Positions 37,061-49,849 are shown, counted from the first letter of the stretch. The stretch: DNA of 64,000 nt from Beaufortia kweichowensis (GCA_019155185.1 CM032804.1:5986492-6050491), one strand, 5' to 3'. Program-made: numbers and translations. The notes: a model not told the origin generated them from the letters alone.

Positions 37061-38396
37061 TCAGATTGACTGCTCCCTCTCCGGCAGGGATCTCTCTGGT
37101 TCGGACGCTAAAGCCGCCTCTCTCAGCACAACCATGTGATCTTCGGCTGCGTGCAGTGATTGGTCGATCCAATCCAGGCTGCCAGACATGTGGCAAGCAT
37201 TCCGTGTCACCAGTACCAAGTGACTGACCGACAACAGTAATGCAGTGGCCCTAAGAGGCGATTAACAGAACAGATTTGCAGACTTATTTTATGTCATCCA
37301 GTTTGGCTGTGTGATTTAATTTGACTAAAATAACATACAAACCTGGCATCCAGGAGAATGGGATCCAGGGGAGGATACATAGACCGAACCACATCATCCA
37401 CCCTGTGACAGCACAAAAACATATCAGTATGAGCAAGTACCAATACTGTAAGGTGTGTCACGCTCCTGAATCTTATCACCTTGGGCTGATGCGTTTGGCC
37501 ACTGTGATGATGTCACTCAGGCTGGCAGGTGCTTTGACCTTTGCTCCAGACCCCATTGTCATAGCGACAAGCTTTTCAGTGAGTGTGTGGCATATCTGTA
37601 CAGGACAAGAACCATTGTTTAACTAAGCTAAAGCAAAACTACCGCTGGGGTCAATCTTTAGTGGTGTTAAGATTTGTTTTGTACAGTTAACATGCATAAT
37701 ATCATAAACAAAGACATTTTTCTTTCCTTAATGTTTGAAATATTTTGAAATCAAAGTTTCTTTGGCATATTTATCAACAATTTAAAAAAATCGAGGCCTT
37801 TAAACCCACTGTATACAGATATACACTGTATATAAATTAAATGTACCTTCAGAATAGCAATGCAGTGAGACACAAGGCCCCTGAGGAAGAGAGAGATAGA
37901 AAGAGAGACAGAGAGAGATCACTATATTTACTGGGTACTATAATAGTGATGAAGATTATTATTGTTGTGAGCATGAGTTTGAAGTAAAGGCAGTACGAGG
38001 CATCCTCGATCCAGTCTTCATTCTCTAGCATGGCCTCAATGTGAGGATTAGTGATGACAACATCATCCAGCTCCAGCTCTGATTGTTCACTCTGAGTCTC
38101 CATTGCTCCAATCAGATCCACTGTAGGTCTGAGATAAGAGAAAAAAATGATTGGGGAGAGAGCAAGAAAGAGAGTACATTTCTACTGGCTGAGAATGCAA
38201 TGCAAAACAATCAAAGCCTAATTCTCAGTGTGGGAAATAGGGTCACATTCTCAGAAGGAACATACTTGGAATCGAAGTGATGTAGAAGGTCAGGAGGATG
38301 GCAGTAGCGATGACGACACACAACCACTAATGCCACGAATGACGCCAGGAAGATGGTGGCCAGCACACCTATGGCCACAATCACCACCGTCTCCAT
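37061..38396 (-). CDS. tmem98: Transmembrane protein 98, 220 aa
   Basis: TMEM98 is a single-pass ER/plasma-membrane protein known to bind the membrane-tethered factor MYRF and restrain its self-cleavage; human variants affect eye size. Coding exons (- strand order): 38396-38266, 38128-37997, 37880-37847, 37595-37480, 37402-37343, 37250-37061; phases close to 221 codons with TGA. Residues 1-26 form the membrane anchor (METVVIVAIGVLATIFLASF), then a basic RHRYCHPPDLL stretch. The body contains VDLIGAMETQSE, ELELDDVVITNPHIEAML, NEDWIEDAS, ICHTLTEKLVAMTMGSGAK, SPRVDDVVRSMYPPLDP, LVLVTRNACHMSG and LDWIDQSLHAAEDH, almost identical to the mammalian protein. The tail is six residues shorter than human but still ends EQSI. 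All introns are GT-AG. The gene is tail to tail with svil. Confidence 0.95.
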
Positions 38397-40585
38397 GGTA
38401 ACGTGACGATGAACGATACAGATGAGGATTGTCTAGGATTTGCTTGGTTGGGGGACATTTAACACACTTTAAAATATTTTCACATATTTAAAAACAAAAC
38501 TGCAGTTTTAATAGCTAGTATAGCTAGTATTTTAGTATGGGACATTATTATGTGCTGTAAAGCCTTATTCAGACATCTCCAGCCAAGGCCTTTCTAAAGC
38601 TTATTACAGTCCAAGAAGCGAAATCATTTAATGTAGTTTGTGCAAGTATGAAAAAGATGTGTGGGAGTGTGTTTGTGTACCTGGCTCTGTGTGTACCTTT
38701 GCGGTGCCACACCCAACAGACTTTATCCCAGAGTTTAGTCAATTATTGACCTAGTCACAGGTGTGTATACTGTATATTAATAATAATAATAATAGAGTGA
38801 GTGTATAAATTTTGTGTTTTATTTTTTTTTGTAAATATAAATTAAATATTTTAATTTTAAAATACTTTCTGTATTTAATGCACTACATTATAATCTATAT
38901 TGTATATATATATAATAAAATAATAAAATACATTAAAATACATTTCTATTATAATTTAAGCAAGAAATTTTTTGTTTTTGCAGTTCAAGAAGTTATGTAG
39001 CTATAATTCGTCATTTTATAATATATAGCATTTCTTTCTCGTTTGGGTCATTTATCTGCTTGTTTTGTGGACTTTTAATTTGTACATGGTATTTCCTGTT
39101 TGTCCTCTTGATTGCTCCTCATGTTTCCCATGTTTATTGTCTGATCTGGTCCTTATAATCTACAATGTGGTGAGTTGTTATTCCTCCTTTTCTGGTGTTC
39201 TCCTCTAGTCAAAGCTTCTACAGTTCTGTATGGCTATTTCCTTTCCTATCCTGAAGCTAGATGAGCTCATAGACAGGTATTGTCTGTTTACACTGCTATT
39301 TGTGATCATCATTTCCCATGGGCAGCAATTACATTTTATCAAGAGGATTATGTGAAAGTGTGTTTTGGAATGCTGTAATTCACAAATCAGATTAACGTGA
39401 ACTCCTCTGGTCATATCAAACTGTGCACTTTCTTACTTTTTTCAAATTTTTGATAAGCAATTCATTTATGTTTTAGGAACAGAAACATACATCTAAAACA
39501 CCAGTTTTTCATCATGTAAATTATGTGAAGGAAAGACAAAATATGTCAAATATTTGTATTTTTCGTCAGGATTTCATGAGGCATCTCAGTCGGCCAGGCA
39601 TAAGCCAACAAATCAGATAAAAATAAATTATGTACAACTGAGAAATACCAGAAAACATCAAACTAAGAATCAAAACTAAATTTATGCAAATAGGTCCTTA
39701 TACATTTCTTACTAAGTAGATAAAATCAACCCCAAATGTAAAAAATAATATTAAACATATGTGCATTTGAGATGTAGAAATTTGTTAAGACCAAAATATT
39801 TTGAGACCTGCAGAGACCAAAACAGACTCAAAGAATCAAATAATTTTGCACTGAAATACATTCACATATAGGTAAAAAGACTAAAGACTTAAGCATTTAA
39901 AAGTGTAATACTTTTTGTGTATTATAGTGTTATGTGAACACAGTCTTTAAAATAGAAACTTAAAGCAAAACAGATGAAAAGCATTGTATAACCTCATCCT
40001 TCAGTTTTAATATATGTAACACAGCACATCATTAGATTAGTTAACTTCACTTCAGTGCATATTTATATATGTTGTATTAATACAGTTACATACACTTATT
40101 TAAACATCTTATATTTTAAACTATTCACATTTGTAAAGCACTATAATGTGTACGATTTATTATTGAAAGCACACTGATTTACTTTTCACAACACTTTTCT
40201 TGGCCTAAACAATAATCTATTTAACTTTACTAAAGTTTAAAGGAGTTGATGTTTATGGCAATGTTACTTTACTACGTCCCATGGATATAGAGTTTGGGCT
40301 AGACAAAAATGTATGTAAAAAATATTATATTGATTTATGTATGAAGTTAATAAGTTAATAAGTTGATATGTTAATTCACTATCCTAACTCTATGTGCTGT
40401 TAAAAAGGACATTGTACTATAGACTCAACTAATGTCCATATCAGCAATCGCACAATGATCATTTTACAACCATTATTTGTGCTCCTGGTTAGTTAATTTA
40501 AGTTAACTCCTGGTAAGTTATTTACGAATACATTTTGTATGAATTAAACCACAACCAAAAAGTTTTTTGTGTTTTAGTGTCTTAC
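38397..40585 (-). other. tmem98: Intron 1 of tmem98
   Basis: Runs between the noncoding exon (donor at 40585) and the coding exon (possible acceptor about 60 bases before the ATG, near 38441). It is strongly AT-rich, with TA runs at 38890-38950. No exon or repeat boundary stands out. Confidence 0.5.
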
Positions 40586-40760
40586 CTATGTATCGTTTCC
40601 ATTGTCGGTATTTGTCCCACGAAACAAAGCGCGTCTCGGTGGTCGGGTGGAGACGGCACGGAGATCTCCGGAGCGGGAGCGCGCAAAGCAGTGGGGTGAA
40701 CTTCGCTCCTGTCCGGAGCGCGCACAATTAACACTCGAGCCAGCAGGTGTCATTGAAGAG
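40586..40760 (-). promoter_or_regulatory. tmem98: CpG-rich promoter and noncoding first exon of tmem98
   Basis: On the - strand the exon ends CATAG|GTAAG at 40586/40585. The 40600-40740 stretch is conspicuously GC- and CpG-rich (GCGCGTCTCGGTGG, CTCCGGAGCGGGAGCGCGC) in otherwise AT-rich DNA, a typical CpG-island start. Start site is not resolved. The 3' end of Ig gene 1 lies about 240 bases away. Confidence 0.65.
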
Positions 40761-40998
40761 TCAAACCCTAAAACCTTTAGCTAGTAGAGCAAGTAGACCA
40801 TGTAATATTGTTGTCTTTCAGAAAACAAAACAATGCTGTTTTTGTTAGGATTAGAGAGAAGAAATGTACAATTATCTCTTTATAATAACAATGAAAGTTA
40901 ATTGAAATATCTGGCTGTGTTTTATCAGCTAAGATCTCATCGGATGAGGCTTTACAGAAAATAAACAGTGACAACAAATCATTAGAGCTTACAAAACT

Positions 40999-41004
40999 TT
41001 TATT
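40999..41004 (-). terminator. Poly(A) signal of Ig receptor gene 1
   Basis: TTTATT on + reads AATAAA on -, about 655 bases after the stop codon of Ig gene 1. The sequence 41005-41658 is its likely 3' UTR. Confidence 0.45.
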
Positions 41005-41658
41005 TTCAGTATAAGATCACACAGCAACAGACTCTGTAAATGTACATTTTGAATGCCCAGCAGAAGTATTTTGCTAAAAGTGTGGTTTTAACTGCAATGT
41101 GCAAGCGGAACAAATATCATTTCACAACTTTGTTAAGCCTGAGTAACATGCAACACTTTGAAACCACTAACATGAAATTTTTCGTGCCACATCCTTCTCT
41201 GTGTGTGGTTTGATGTGATCTCACAGGTAATGTATTCACATGTTAAAGAAGATTTATTTCCTAAAAACTTTTAACTAAATAAAAAAATATATATTTCAGT
41301 TATGCATGAGATAAAGGACATTGGTGTGAAATTTTTATATTAAACACGGCTCTGTGGGGCTGGCCTTTAAACATTTCTAAAATGGTCATTTTGCTAGTCA
41401 GCAAAAACACAATTCTATTCTTTAACTGAAAATAAGAAATGTTCCTGTATTGTTAACTTAAAAATATAATGGTTATGTAACTAGTTAGTATACAGCAGTT
41501 AAAGCTGTTTACAAAATTAAGTAGAAGAGAAATTATAACCAGCTGAGTTGTTGCTTGTACTTAATACAGACTTCTGTATTTTTGCCCATTTTTAAACAGA
41601 TACAGAACGTATACAGAAGGGTACAAATTACAAATAACAGAACAGAAGAAAAAGTATT

Positions 41659-44600
41659 TTAGCTTTGTTTTAGGCTGGCATACTCAGAGTGCTCTGATGT
41701 GATGATCTGTCTATGAGCAGGGGTGGCCGCAGTTTTCAGATGGACAACAGCAGAATATGTCACCTCATCCTACAGAGATATGAACAGAACCAGAAAGATT
41801 TTGTTTTAAATACCTACATTTACACATAGACAAATAGAATAGATTTTTACTAACCACATTTTTATCCTGTTCGATGTGTTGCTCTTGAGTTGAGCTATCA
41901 GGTTTTAAGACACCCTAATAAAAGTGAATACATGTTAAGAACACACATATACAGATTCTGTTTATATAATGACAGTATAAGTTTTTCTCAAACTCTCGTT
42001 TATGTGATGTGATATAGTACAAACATATTTTTACATGACTTGTGCTTGGCTTGTATTTTTGGGATAACAATACAATTTCTATTGGTTACAGTAAATCAAA
42101 ATGCACAGTATGCCATATATCTACATAGAAATGTATTATCCCAGCATATGCTTACCTTTTTCTCCTTATTGTTACGTAGCACTGGTCTATCACTGGTCCT
42201 ATTTCTAACTTCTAAACAACAGAAAACAGAAAATCAGCCAGAAAGCTGTGAAACTGCAACTTAATCAAACTTCAGACACATTGCTAATTTAATGACAAAT
42301 GTAGATGAAAATACTGGATATAAGTTATGAAAGTGAGTTTTTAAATATTTGAAATAAAAAACTAAACCTAAAGATATTGCACAGTGTATTTATACAGTCA
42401 AAAACAGACACAAGTGTGTAATGTCACATTTTCTTTAGATATTTATTTGAGTGTGTGTAATGATGTGTGTTTGTGTACCTCTGCATCTCCAGATCATTAC
42501 TGCTAGTACTGCCAGGATCAGTAATGAAAACACTAATGTTGAAAATAAGATATCTGTAAAAAACACAAAGACACACACACACACCACCTTGAATATGGAT
42601 ATTTAAAGAGAACACACAAACAAAAAGAGATTGTTATTACTTTTCAATATAAAAAAGTACAAAAGGTTGTTACTTACATAGATTTAAATTGGTGTGTTTA
42701 TCCCCTGTTTAGAGATCAGTGATTGTTCATAATATTGTTATAATATTGTTCATAATATATACATTTTATATTAATATAGTAAGAAAAGCAGGACGAAAGA
42801 AAATCACCTTCAACAGTAAGTTTGATGTCAACATATTGAGAGCGAACAGAGCAGCGATATACACCTGCATGTTCAGTGATCAGATCTAATTTGAGTAGAG
42901 AAAGATTTCCTGGAAAGATTTCATTTAACAGTTTGATTCCAGTCAGATCGCTCTCATTTAGACTCTGATCAGTTGAGTAAATGGTTTTAACTGTGTCTTC
43001 TTTGAGAAATGTCCATGTGAGTTCTTCAGGTTTGGCCTGTAGTTCATTACAGTAACAGGGAAGAACCACAGACTCTCCTGGACGTCCCGTCACTTTAACT
43101 GTCTGATTATTCTGAACCAGATCACAACCTGCAGACACATTTAAAAAACGTATATTAATTTAAACTATATCTAAATAAACAATAAACAAAATGATTGGAA
43201 GTTTTATCTTTAGTAAAAACAAATAAAATAGTTATAAAAACAAAATAACTTTAATTATACTGTACATGAGAGCAAGATAAAAGTTTATTTTTGTATGTAA
43301 TCACATCAGAATCTAAAAGCACAGAATGAACAGATTATTATTTCAAGCAAAAACCTAAACTACACTTACCTTTTATTATTATCCTAATATCTATATACTG
43401 ATCACGTGAAATCTCACACCTATACTCTCCTTTATCCTCCTTTTTCAGGTCAGAAATGAGAAGAGACAGATTTGTTGGTAAGCTTTCATTAAACAGCTTC
43501 AGTCTGCCATCATACTTCTTATTTAGAAATATGTCATTCCTCCCTGGTTTGTCCATGCAAAGCCAGGAAAATCTCTTAATTGAAGGAGTTGTGAAGGAGC
43601 AGGACAACAGCAATGAACCTCCAGTGTATCCTGTGTACTGTGTAACTATACCTGAAAGAAAACAGTCCTCAGACAAATGAGTTCCTTCATAACAGATCAA
43701 AGAGCTTTACAGATTTAAATCTCCAGAAAGATGTAAAAGCTCAGCCATTAATCAATTAATTTATGTGCTTAGGTGTAATAAAGTGATGCGTCTATAAGAT
43801 ATAAAAACAAACATTTTATTTTAAAAGGACATACAATAGTTAAAATAAACATATTTACAATTCTCAGATTATAAATATTTAAATGTAAAAAAAAAAAAAA
43901 AATCTTTGAGGGGCACTAGACTAAATTTCAACACTTTTAATGTGTGTGCAACGTTTAATCATTTTTTGAGCATGTTTAGGCCCTCAAAACTTCTTTAAGA
44001 GAATAATAATAAAAATAATACACTAAGTGTCATAAATAATAATATTCACATGATAAACAGTTGAAACAACTGTTTGCTCGGGCCTTGAAAAAGTAAGTGC
44101 TGTCATAAACATAATTGCTTTTATATTGAAATATCAATTTGTATTAAAAAACACATTTTTCGAAGGCTTTTACTCTGTTAAAAATAAATATATACAATGA
44201 AAAAGCTTTGAGAAGTTTAGAATGACTTTCTCTCGACTCCAGTTAAATATGTCACCCTAAAACTACATACTATTTTCTTCATGTTTGTTACTCAAACAAA
44301 AAAGGACTCACTCATTCAGATGCATCAAAGATCCCCAAAGTAAAAACACGTAATATTTTTTTTCTTGTAATAATTAAAAAATAATAAAAATCCTTAAATA
44401 AATTATTTACTTGCAATGCATTTAATTTTTAGTTTTTCATTGACCTTTATTACGTTTGGTTGGGTCTATAGACAAACTTAAATTAAAATGGATAAGCACA
44501 GTTTTTTTTGTTTACAAACTGTCCAACAGCACTTGATGAAAATATGGTCTTGGTTTAAAAAGACATGAAACTATTCAACTGAATCTGCACTGCTATGTAT

Positions 44601-44701
44601 AACCACTACAACTGCTGTCAATGATTTATAAAAGAAGAAAGCCTGGACTCACCTGCAGTAAAGCAAAGCTTAAAAAGCAAAATATATAAACAGATCTTCA
44701 T
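41659..44701 (-). CDS. Two-Ig transmembrane receptor with two ITIM-type motifs, 326 aa
   Basis: Exons in - strand order: 44701-44653, 43651-43370, 43128-42808, 42704-42678, 42553-42479, 42211-42156, 41914-41855, 41769-41659; 327 codons with TAA. Exon 1 is the signal peptide (MKICLYILLFKLCFTAG). Exons 2 and 3 each encode one V-like Ig domain: LLLSCSF...FSW...EDKGEYRCEI, and VVLPCYCNEL...LTW...EHAGVYRCSV. Exon 4 is a 9-residue stalk, exon 5 the membrane segment (LFSTLVFSLLILAVLAVMIW), and exons 6-8 the cytoplasmic tail. The last exon has DEVTYSAVVH and SEHSEYASL, that is VTYSAV (a textbook ITIM) and SEYASL (fits the relaxed Ser form). An inhibitory leukocyte receptor recruiting SH2 phosphatases is inferred. 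Domain layout resembles fish DICP or CD300/pIgR-like receptors; I cannot decide which. SWLCMDK adds an extra cysteine to domain 1. Confidence 0.85.
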
Positions 44702-45344
44702 GACTGTTTTTTCTTGATGCCCTACAAGTACACAAACACTTTAAAAGTGATTGCAAAATGTTTCTTTATATGCTTTAGGAAGTTAGACATCTCATGTCAT
44801 TTCCCCTTCTCGATATGCTCAATATACTTCCTGGATCTTAAATACACTGTGTGTAATACTTATAATTTACCATTAATTATATCAGGAATATAGTGTTTCT
44901 TGTAAACTGAAGCATCAATGTTGAGTTACTGTATGTCTAGTGTTTTTTGTTGAGATGTTTGTTGAGGTATAATATCTCTATGAGGATAAAAGTTAATATC
45001 ACCAACTATTACTGTATGTGTATGTACCTGATCATTATTAAACAGTATGTTCTTGTAGAAAAACAGTTAATTATAATCCTTTTTTGTATGAGATTTTTTA
45101 TTCTACTGTACATTTACGTTGACCTTCAGCATTACATTAAGCTACAGTATCTTTGTAACCTTATCTAAACATGGTTTATAGATTAAGAACCACTAATCCT
45201 ACTTATATATGCTTGAATTTAACAGATTCTTTGATGCTTTTATGTGGATCTTACTAGTTGACAATATGATTAAGGTACATTTTCCTCACCTTATTAATGT
45301 GTCAATAAATAGGAAAGTATAAAAAGCATTTTAATATACTCATA
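44702..45344. other. Spacer between the two Ig genes
   Basis: AT-rich spacer with the 5' flank of Ig gene 1 at the left and the 3' end of Ig gene 2 at the right. No exon was found here; in particular there is no membrane-segment or ITIM exon that could belong to gene 2. Confidence 0.5.
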
Positions 45345-45350
45345 TTTATT
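45345..45350 (-). terminator. Poly(A) signal of Ig gene 2
   Basis: TTTATT on + reads AATAAA on -, 220 bases after the inferred stop codon of Ig gene 2. Confidence 0.4.
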
Positions 45351-45569
45351 TTGAAGTTAAAAAGAATACAAATCTATTAATATTGAGCACAGTTAAATCT
45401 AAACACACACAGTATATAATTGCACAGGCTAATATTGTAGCAAAATTATCGGAGTTAAAAATCAATGATTAAAGTAAAAATACAATATAGATCATTACTG
45501 TGGTAGTTATGCTTTGGTTTTTGTATACTCTGTATGCATGAGTGGCTATTAATTAACCATCTGCAGAAG

Positions 45570-47946
45570 TCATTTTATCCTGCCTAAAGAGAAAAAGAGA
45601 ACAAGAGATTGTTATTGAATAGCATGCACACATACATGAACGTTTCACTATATATCATTTCATAGACTTTCATTGATTATTTTATTTTGTTGTGTCTTTT
45701 ACTTTGAAGTTGCATATTGTTATCTATGTCACTTCTCATGCTAGTTTCTTTTTGTTTCCCCGCTGTAATATAACCTAATATACCCTATTCTACTAACTCT
45801 AACCCCTAACAAACTTTACATTTACTACTTACTTTGAGGCGAGTTGTGTGGTTCTTATGTTGAACTTGAACTTTCTCACTAAGTCATACGTTCTTTACGT
45901 TTAACAGGTTCATGTGTCGATAAACAGATTGTTTGAATGTGCCATTTCTCTGTTCAAGAGTTAAATAATTGTCAGTTAGTATACGCATACAGAGCATTAT
46001 AATGTAACATCATTTAATTCGTTCAAACATTTGTAATATTAAATTATACACTCATTAAGTTAAGAACAGTAACACAGTGAAGAAATTTACCTTCAACAGT
46101 CAGTTTGATGTCAACATACTGAGAGCGAACAGAGCAGCGATATACACCTGCATGTTCAGTGGTCAGATCTAATATAAGTAGAGAGAGATTTCCTGGGGAG
46201 TTTTCATTTAACAGTTTGATTCCAGACAAATCCCTCTCATTCAGTTTCTGATCACTTGGGTAAATTGTTTTTACTGTGTCCTTTAAGTAATATGTCCATG
46301 AAAGTTGTTCAGGTATATCCAATTCCTTACAGTAGCAGGGCAGAACAACAGACTCCTCTGGGCGTCCCGTCACTTCAACTGTCTGTTTATTCCGAACCAG
46401 ATCACAACCTACCGACACATTTATAACCCTTAAATTAACATTTAAACTGCAGTAAAAACTTACATAAAACTACTGTACAAATTAAAAAAATAAAATAAAT
46501 ATAATAAATAATATTGTTTCTTCTTCCAACAAGTACTTTTTTGTAGTATATGTATATTAATCAAGATAAAACAATAACACAAGAAAATCACCTTCAACAG
46601 TAAGTTTGATGTCAACATATTGAGAGCGAACAGAGCAGCGATATACACCTGCATGTTCAGTGATCAGATCTAATTTGAGTAGAGAAAGATTTCCTGGGAA
46701 GATTTCATTTAACAGTTTGACTCCAGACAAATCCCTCTCATTTAGACTCTGATCAGTTGAGTAAATGGTTTTAACTGTGTCTTCTTTTAGAAGAAATGTC
46801 CATGTGAGTTCTTCAGGTTTGGCCTGTAGTTCATTACAGTAACAGGGAAGAACCACAGACTCTCCTGGACGTCCTGTCACTTTAACTGTCTGATTATTCT
46901 GAACCAGATCACAACCTGCAGACACATTTATAAAACTTATATCAATTTAAACTATATATAAATAAACAATAAACAAAATGATTGGAAGTTTTATCTTTAG
47001 TAAAAACAAATAAAATAGTTATAAAAACAAAATAACATTAATTATACTGTACATGAGAGCAAGATAAAAGTTTATTTTTGTATGTAATCACATCAGAATC
47101 TAAAAGCACAGAATGAACAGATTATTATTTCAAGCAAAAAGCCTAAACTACACTTACCTTTTATTATTATCCTAATATCTATATACTGATCACGTGAAAT
47201 CTCACACCTATACTCTCCTTTATCCTCCTTTTTCAGGTCAGAAATGAGAAGAGACAGATTTGTTGGTAAGCTTTCATTAAACAGCTTCAGTCTGCCATCA
47301 TACTTCTTATTTAGAAATATGTCATTCCTCCCTGGTCCGTCTATGTAAAGCCAGGAAAATCTCTTAATTGAAGGAGTTGTGAAGGAGCAGGACAACAGCA
47401 ATGAACCTCCAGTGTATCCTATGTACTGAACTCTGACTGAAAGAAAACAGTACTCAGACAAATGAGTTCCTTCATAACAGATCAAAGAGCCTTACAGATT
47501 TAAATCTCCAGAAAGATGTAAAAGCTTAAGTCCGATAAAGTGATGTGAATATTAAGATCATTATAATCACATTACTTTAAAACCATAATCCATTATATTA
47601 ATATATATCACAATATAACATTATATAAGATCATTTTTGTAGGACATATGGCAGTTGAAATATTTTGGATTCTCAGAATTTGAATATTAAGATGCTCAAC
47701 TCACTACATGTTTTTGTTAAAAATAAATAAACAAACAAATAAATAAAATGAAAAAGCTTTGAAATGGCTAAGCATAGTTGTTTTCTGTTTACAAATTGTT
47801 CAGCAGCCCTTGGTCATGAGACAGCACTGTTCAACTGAATCAGCACTGATACTGTCTGAACACTACAGATGCTCTCAATAGTTTAATCATTTGGACTTAC
47901 CTGCAGTGAAATGAAACATGAAGAGAAAATATAAAAAGATCTTCAT
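45570..47946 (-). CDS. Three-Ig protein without membrane segment, probably secreted, 326 aa
   Basis: Exons in - strand order: 47946-47901, 47436-47158, 46915-46592, 46408-46091, 45583-45570; phases close to 327 codons. The signal peptide is MKIFLYFLFMFHFTAG. Domain 1 (SLLLSCSF...DKGEYRCEI) and domain 2 (VVLPCYCNEL...HAGVYRCSV) are nearly identical to those of gene 1. Domain 3 (CDLVRNKQTVEV...LPCYCKEL...HAGVYRCSV) is an additional, more diverged copy of domain 2. The last exon follows an excellent acceptor (TTCTCTTTTTCTCTTTAG) and in phase reads only GRIK then TGA at 45572-45570, so the chain ends without a membrane anchor or tail. A soluble decoy or modulator for the ligand of gene 1 is inferred. 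Alternative: the gene is decaying, or membrane exons exist that I could not recognise. Ig exons are certain; the last exon is moderately certain. Confidence 0.75.
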
Positions 47947-48683
47947 GACTGTTTCTTACTGATCCTCCAAATAGACACTTCATGAGAAAGTGTGAAATGT
48001 TTTTAAAGTCTTCAGGAACTCAGACATCTTATGTAATTTCCCCCCTGTCATTTCATGAAGAATGAATATGTGTGTGCGTGCCACCAGCAGCAGTTTAAGC
48101 TTAGTGTTTTTGCTCTATAGGTGACCAGAGGTTTGATGGCAGATCACAGAGAAGAACTTCACGAATAGTATAGCACAAGGCACATGAGATATCTCATTGT
48201 GTGCATAAAGCTCAAGATCTATAGCTATTATAAAAGCCTTATTTTTTACATTTGGTGGATTTGGGCTTACATATTAATTTTAATGCTAAATTGGATTATT
48301 ACTGAACTTATCTCTACATACACACATCCTTTAGGTCTAGAAGTACAAGCTTGCTAGCAGAGGTGAAAGACCTCAAGAAGTCAATTATGAAATTAAACAT
48401 ACTATAAAGTTAATAAAATTGTATTCATTTTGAGTTCAGTAAAACAAACAAAAACCATATGCTTCAAGTTGAACACAAGACACATAAGCACATGACAAAG
48501 GCATATCATGACACCAAGGCAGAAAAGACACAGAGCATGAGTTTAAATCCCAATACCAGTCACTAGAACCAAGGCTAGAACAAGCATGTCAGGATCTAAA
48601 CCTCAAGGCTGTCACAACCCTCACACAGACTACAAAAAGTTTGTGAAAAACACCATAAAAGAAGAAGGACAGGACTGTGACAA

Positions 48684-48720
48684 CATGTGGATGACCACAG
48701 AAGAATATGTCATCTCACAC
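48684..48720 (-). pseudogene. Relic of an ITIM-bearing cytoplasmic exon
   Basis: On the - strand TGAGATGACATATTCTTCTG and the following bases match the start of the last exon of Ig gene 1 (TGAGGTGACATATTCTGCTG), giving EMTYSSVV against DEVTYSAVV. Similarity fades after about 35 bases, and no Ig or membrane exon of a third gene is visible upstream. It looks like the remains of a third family member whose extracellular part is gone. Confidence 0.55.
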
Positions 48721-49792
48721 CAACACAAAAAATGATGTTATCAAATGGCAAAACCCACACACATCCTGCTCAGATTATTACAATTCAAACAAAACATTAT
48801 TTGCCCTATAAGCTGCAAATAGTGAGAACAACTTTAAACATGTTAAATAGTAGTATACAATAGTATTTGTTTATATCATTTCGTGCTGTTAAAATACTTT
48901 AAAGGTTATTTTTACATTTTCACATGAAGTAGCTAATTTTACTGGAAGCATTTTGGGCTTGACGTCAAATGACGCGTCTCCCTGAGGTCAGGGTTGATCG
49001 ACCTGTGCCAAGTTGAAAATACAAAATTCGTTTTGTGTCAGTAATAAAATTAGGGAGGTGTCTTACAAAATTCTTTATAGATTTGATCACGTTTAGCATG
49101 TTTTATAAAGGTTTAAACTTAATATTCTTTATAGTTGTGAATTTTGCGGTCAGGAAAAATAAACCATTTTACATCTGTTTTAACAGTGTTTATACTCAAG
49201 AATATTTTGCAAAGACTTTTATTAGAAAATTACATTAGCAAAAAATTGGAACATTTGGTGAAAATTTGTGTATTTGATGTTGTTATGTTGTTATACGTGC
49301 AACATTATAGAGCTTTTTATTGTAATAGGGAAGTACCATAAACATGGGCCCTTTGTAAACCAAACTTTTCACATTTTATTAATGACTTTGAAATATATAT
49401 TACGTCCTTGGAACAACTGAAAAAAGCGCTGAAAACATGCAAGGTCTTAAAACTTTATGTAAAATGTGGTAATTTTTTATGCTTATTTTTTTTTTTTCCC
49501 TGGCAAAAATTGTTATATAATACCTATGTTAATGTGGCATAAAAAAATATATATATATATATATTCGAGTGCCATTCCAGATGTTTACTTCCGGAACGCA
49601 GCATTAGACAAGACACAAATATCCAAGATAGATAGAACTGTATTAAAGTCTATTGACCACACGGGGGCAGTAGCGGTTTCTGTTTACCCAAACAATGACC
49701 AGAGGACAAACTAAAATGAACGATTGTTAATATGATGCATTTGTAAGTTTGCAAACATATTCGTCAATAATTATTTAAAATCTGCAAACAAC

Positions 49793-49849
49793 GACTAACA
49801 TTATCAACGTACACACTGTACAAATAAAGTGTACGCACTGATGTTAGTC
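49793..49849. repeat. Imperfect palindrome
   Basis: Arms GACTAACATTATCAACGTACAC (first 20 of 49793-49814 shown in part by sense) and GTGTACGCACTGATGTTAGTC (49829-49849) pair with a few mismatches around a 14-base centre. It could be a very short MITE. Confidence 0.6.

Noticed and set aside
43456..43680. 74-codon open frame on + through Ig domain 1
   Set aside because: It is the antisense shadow of the - strand Ig exon, which has conserved V-domain residues and correct splice sites.
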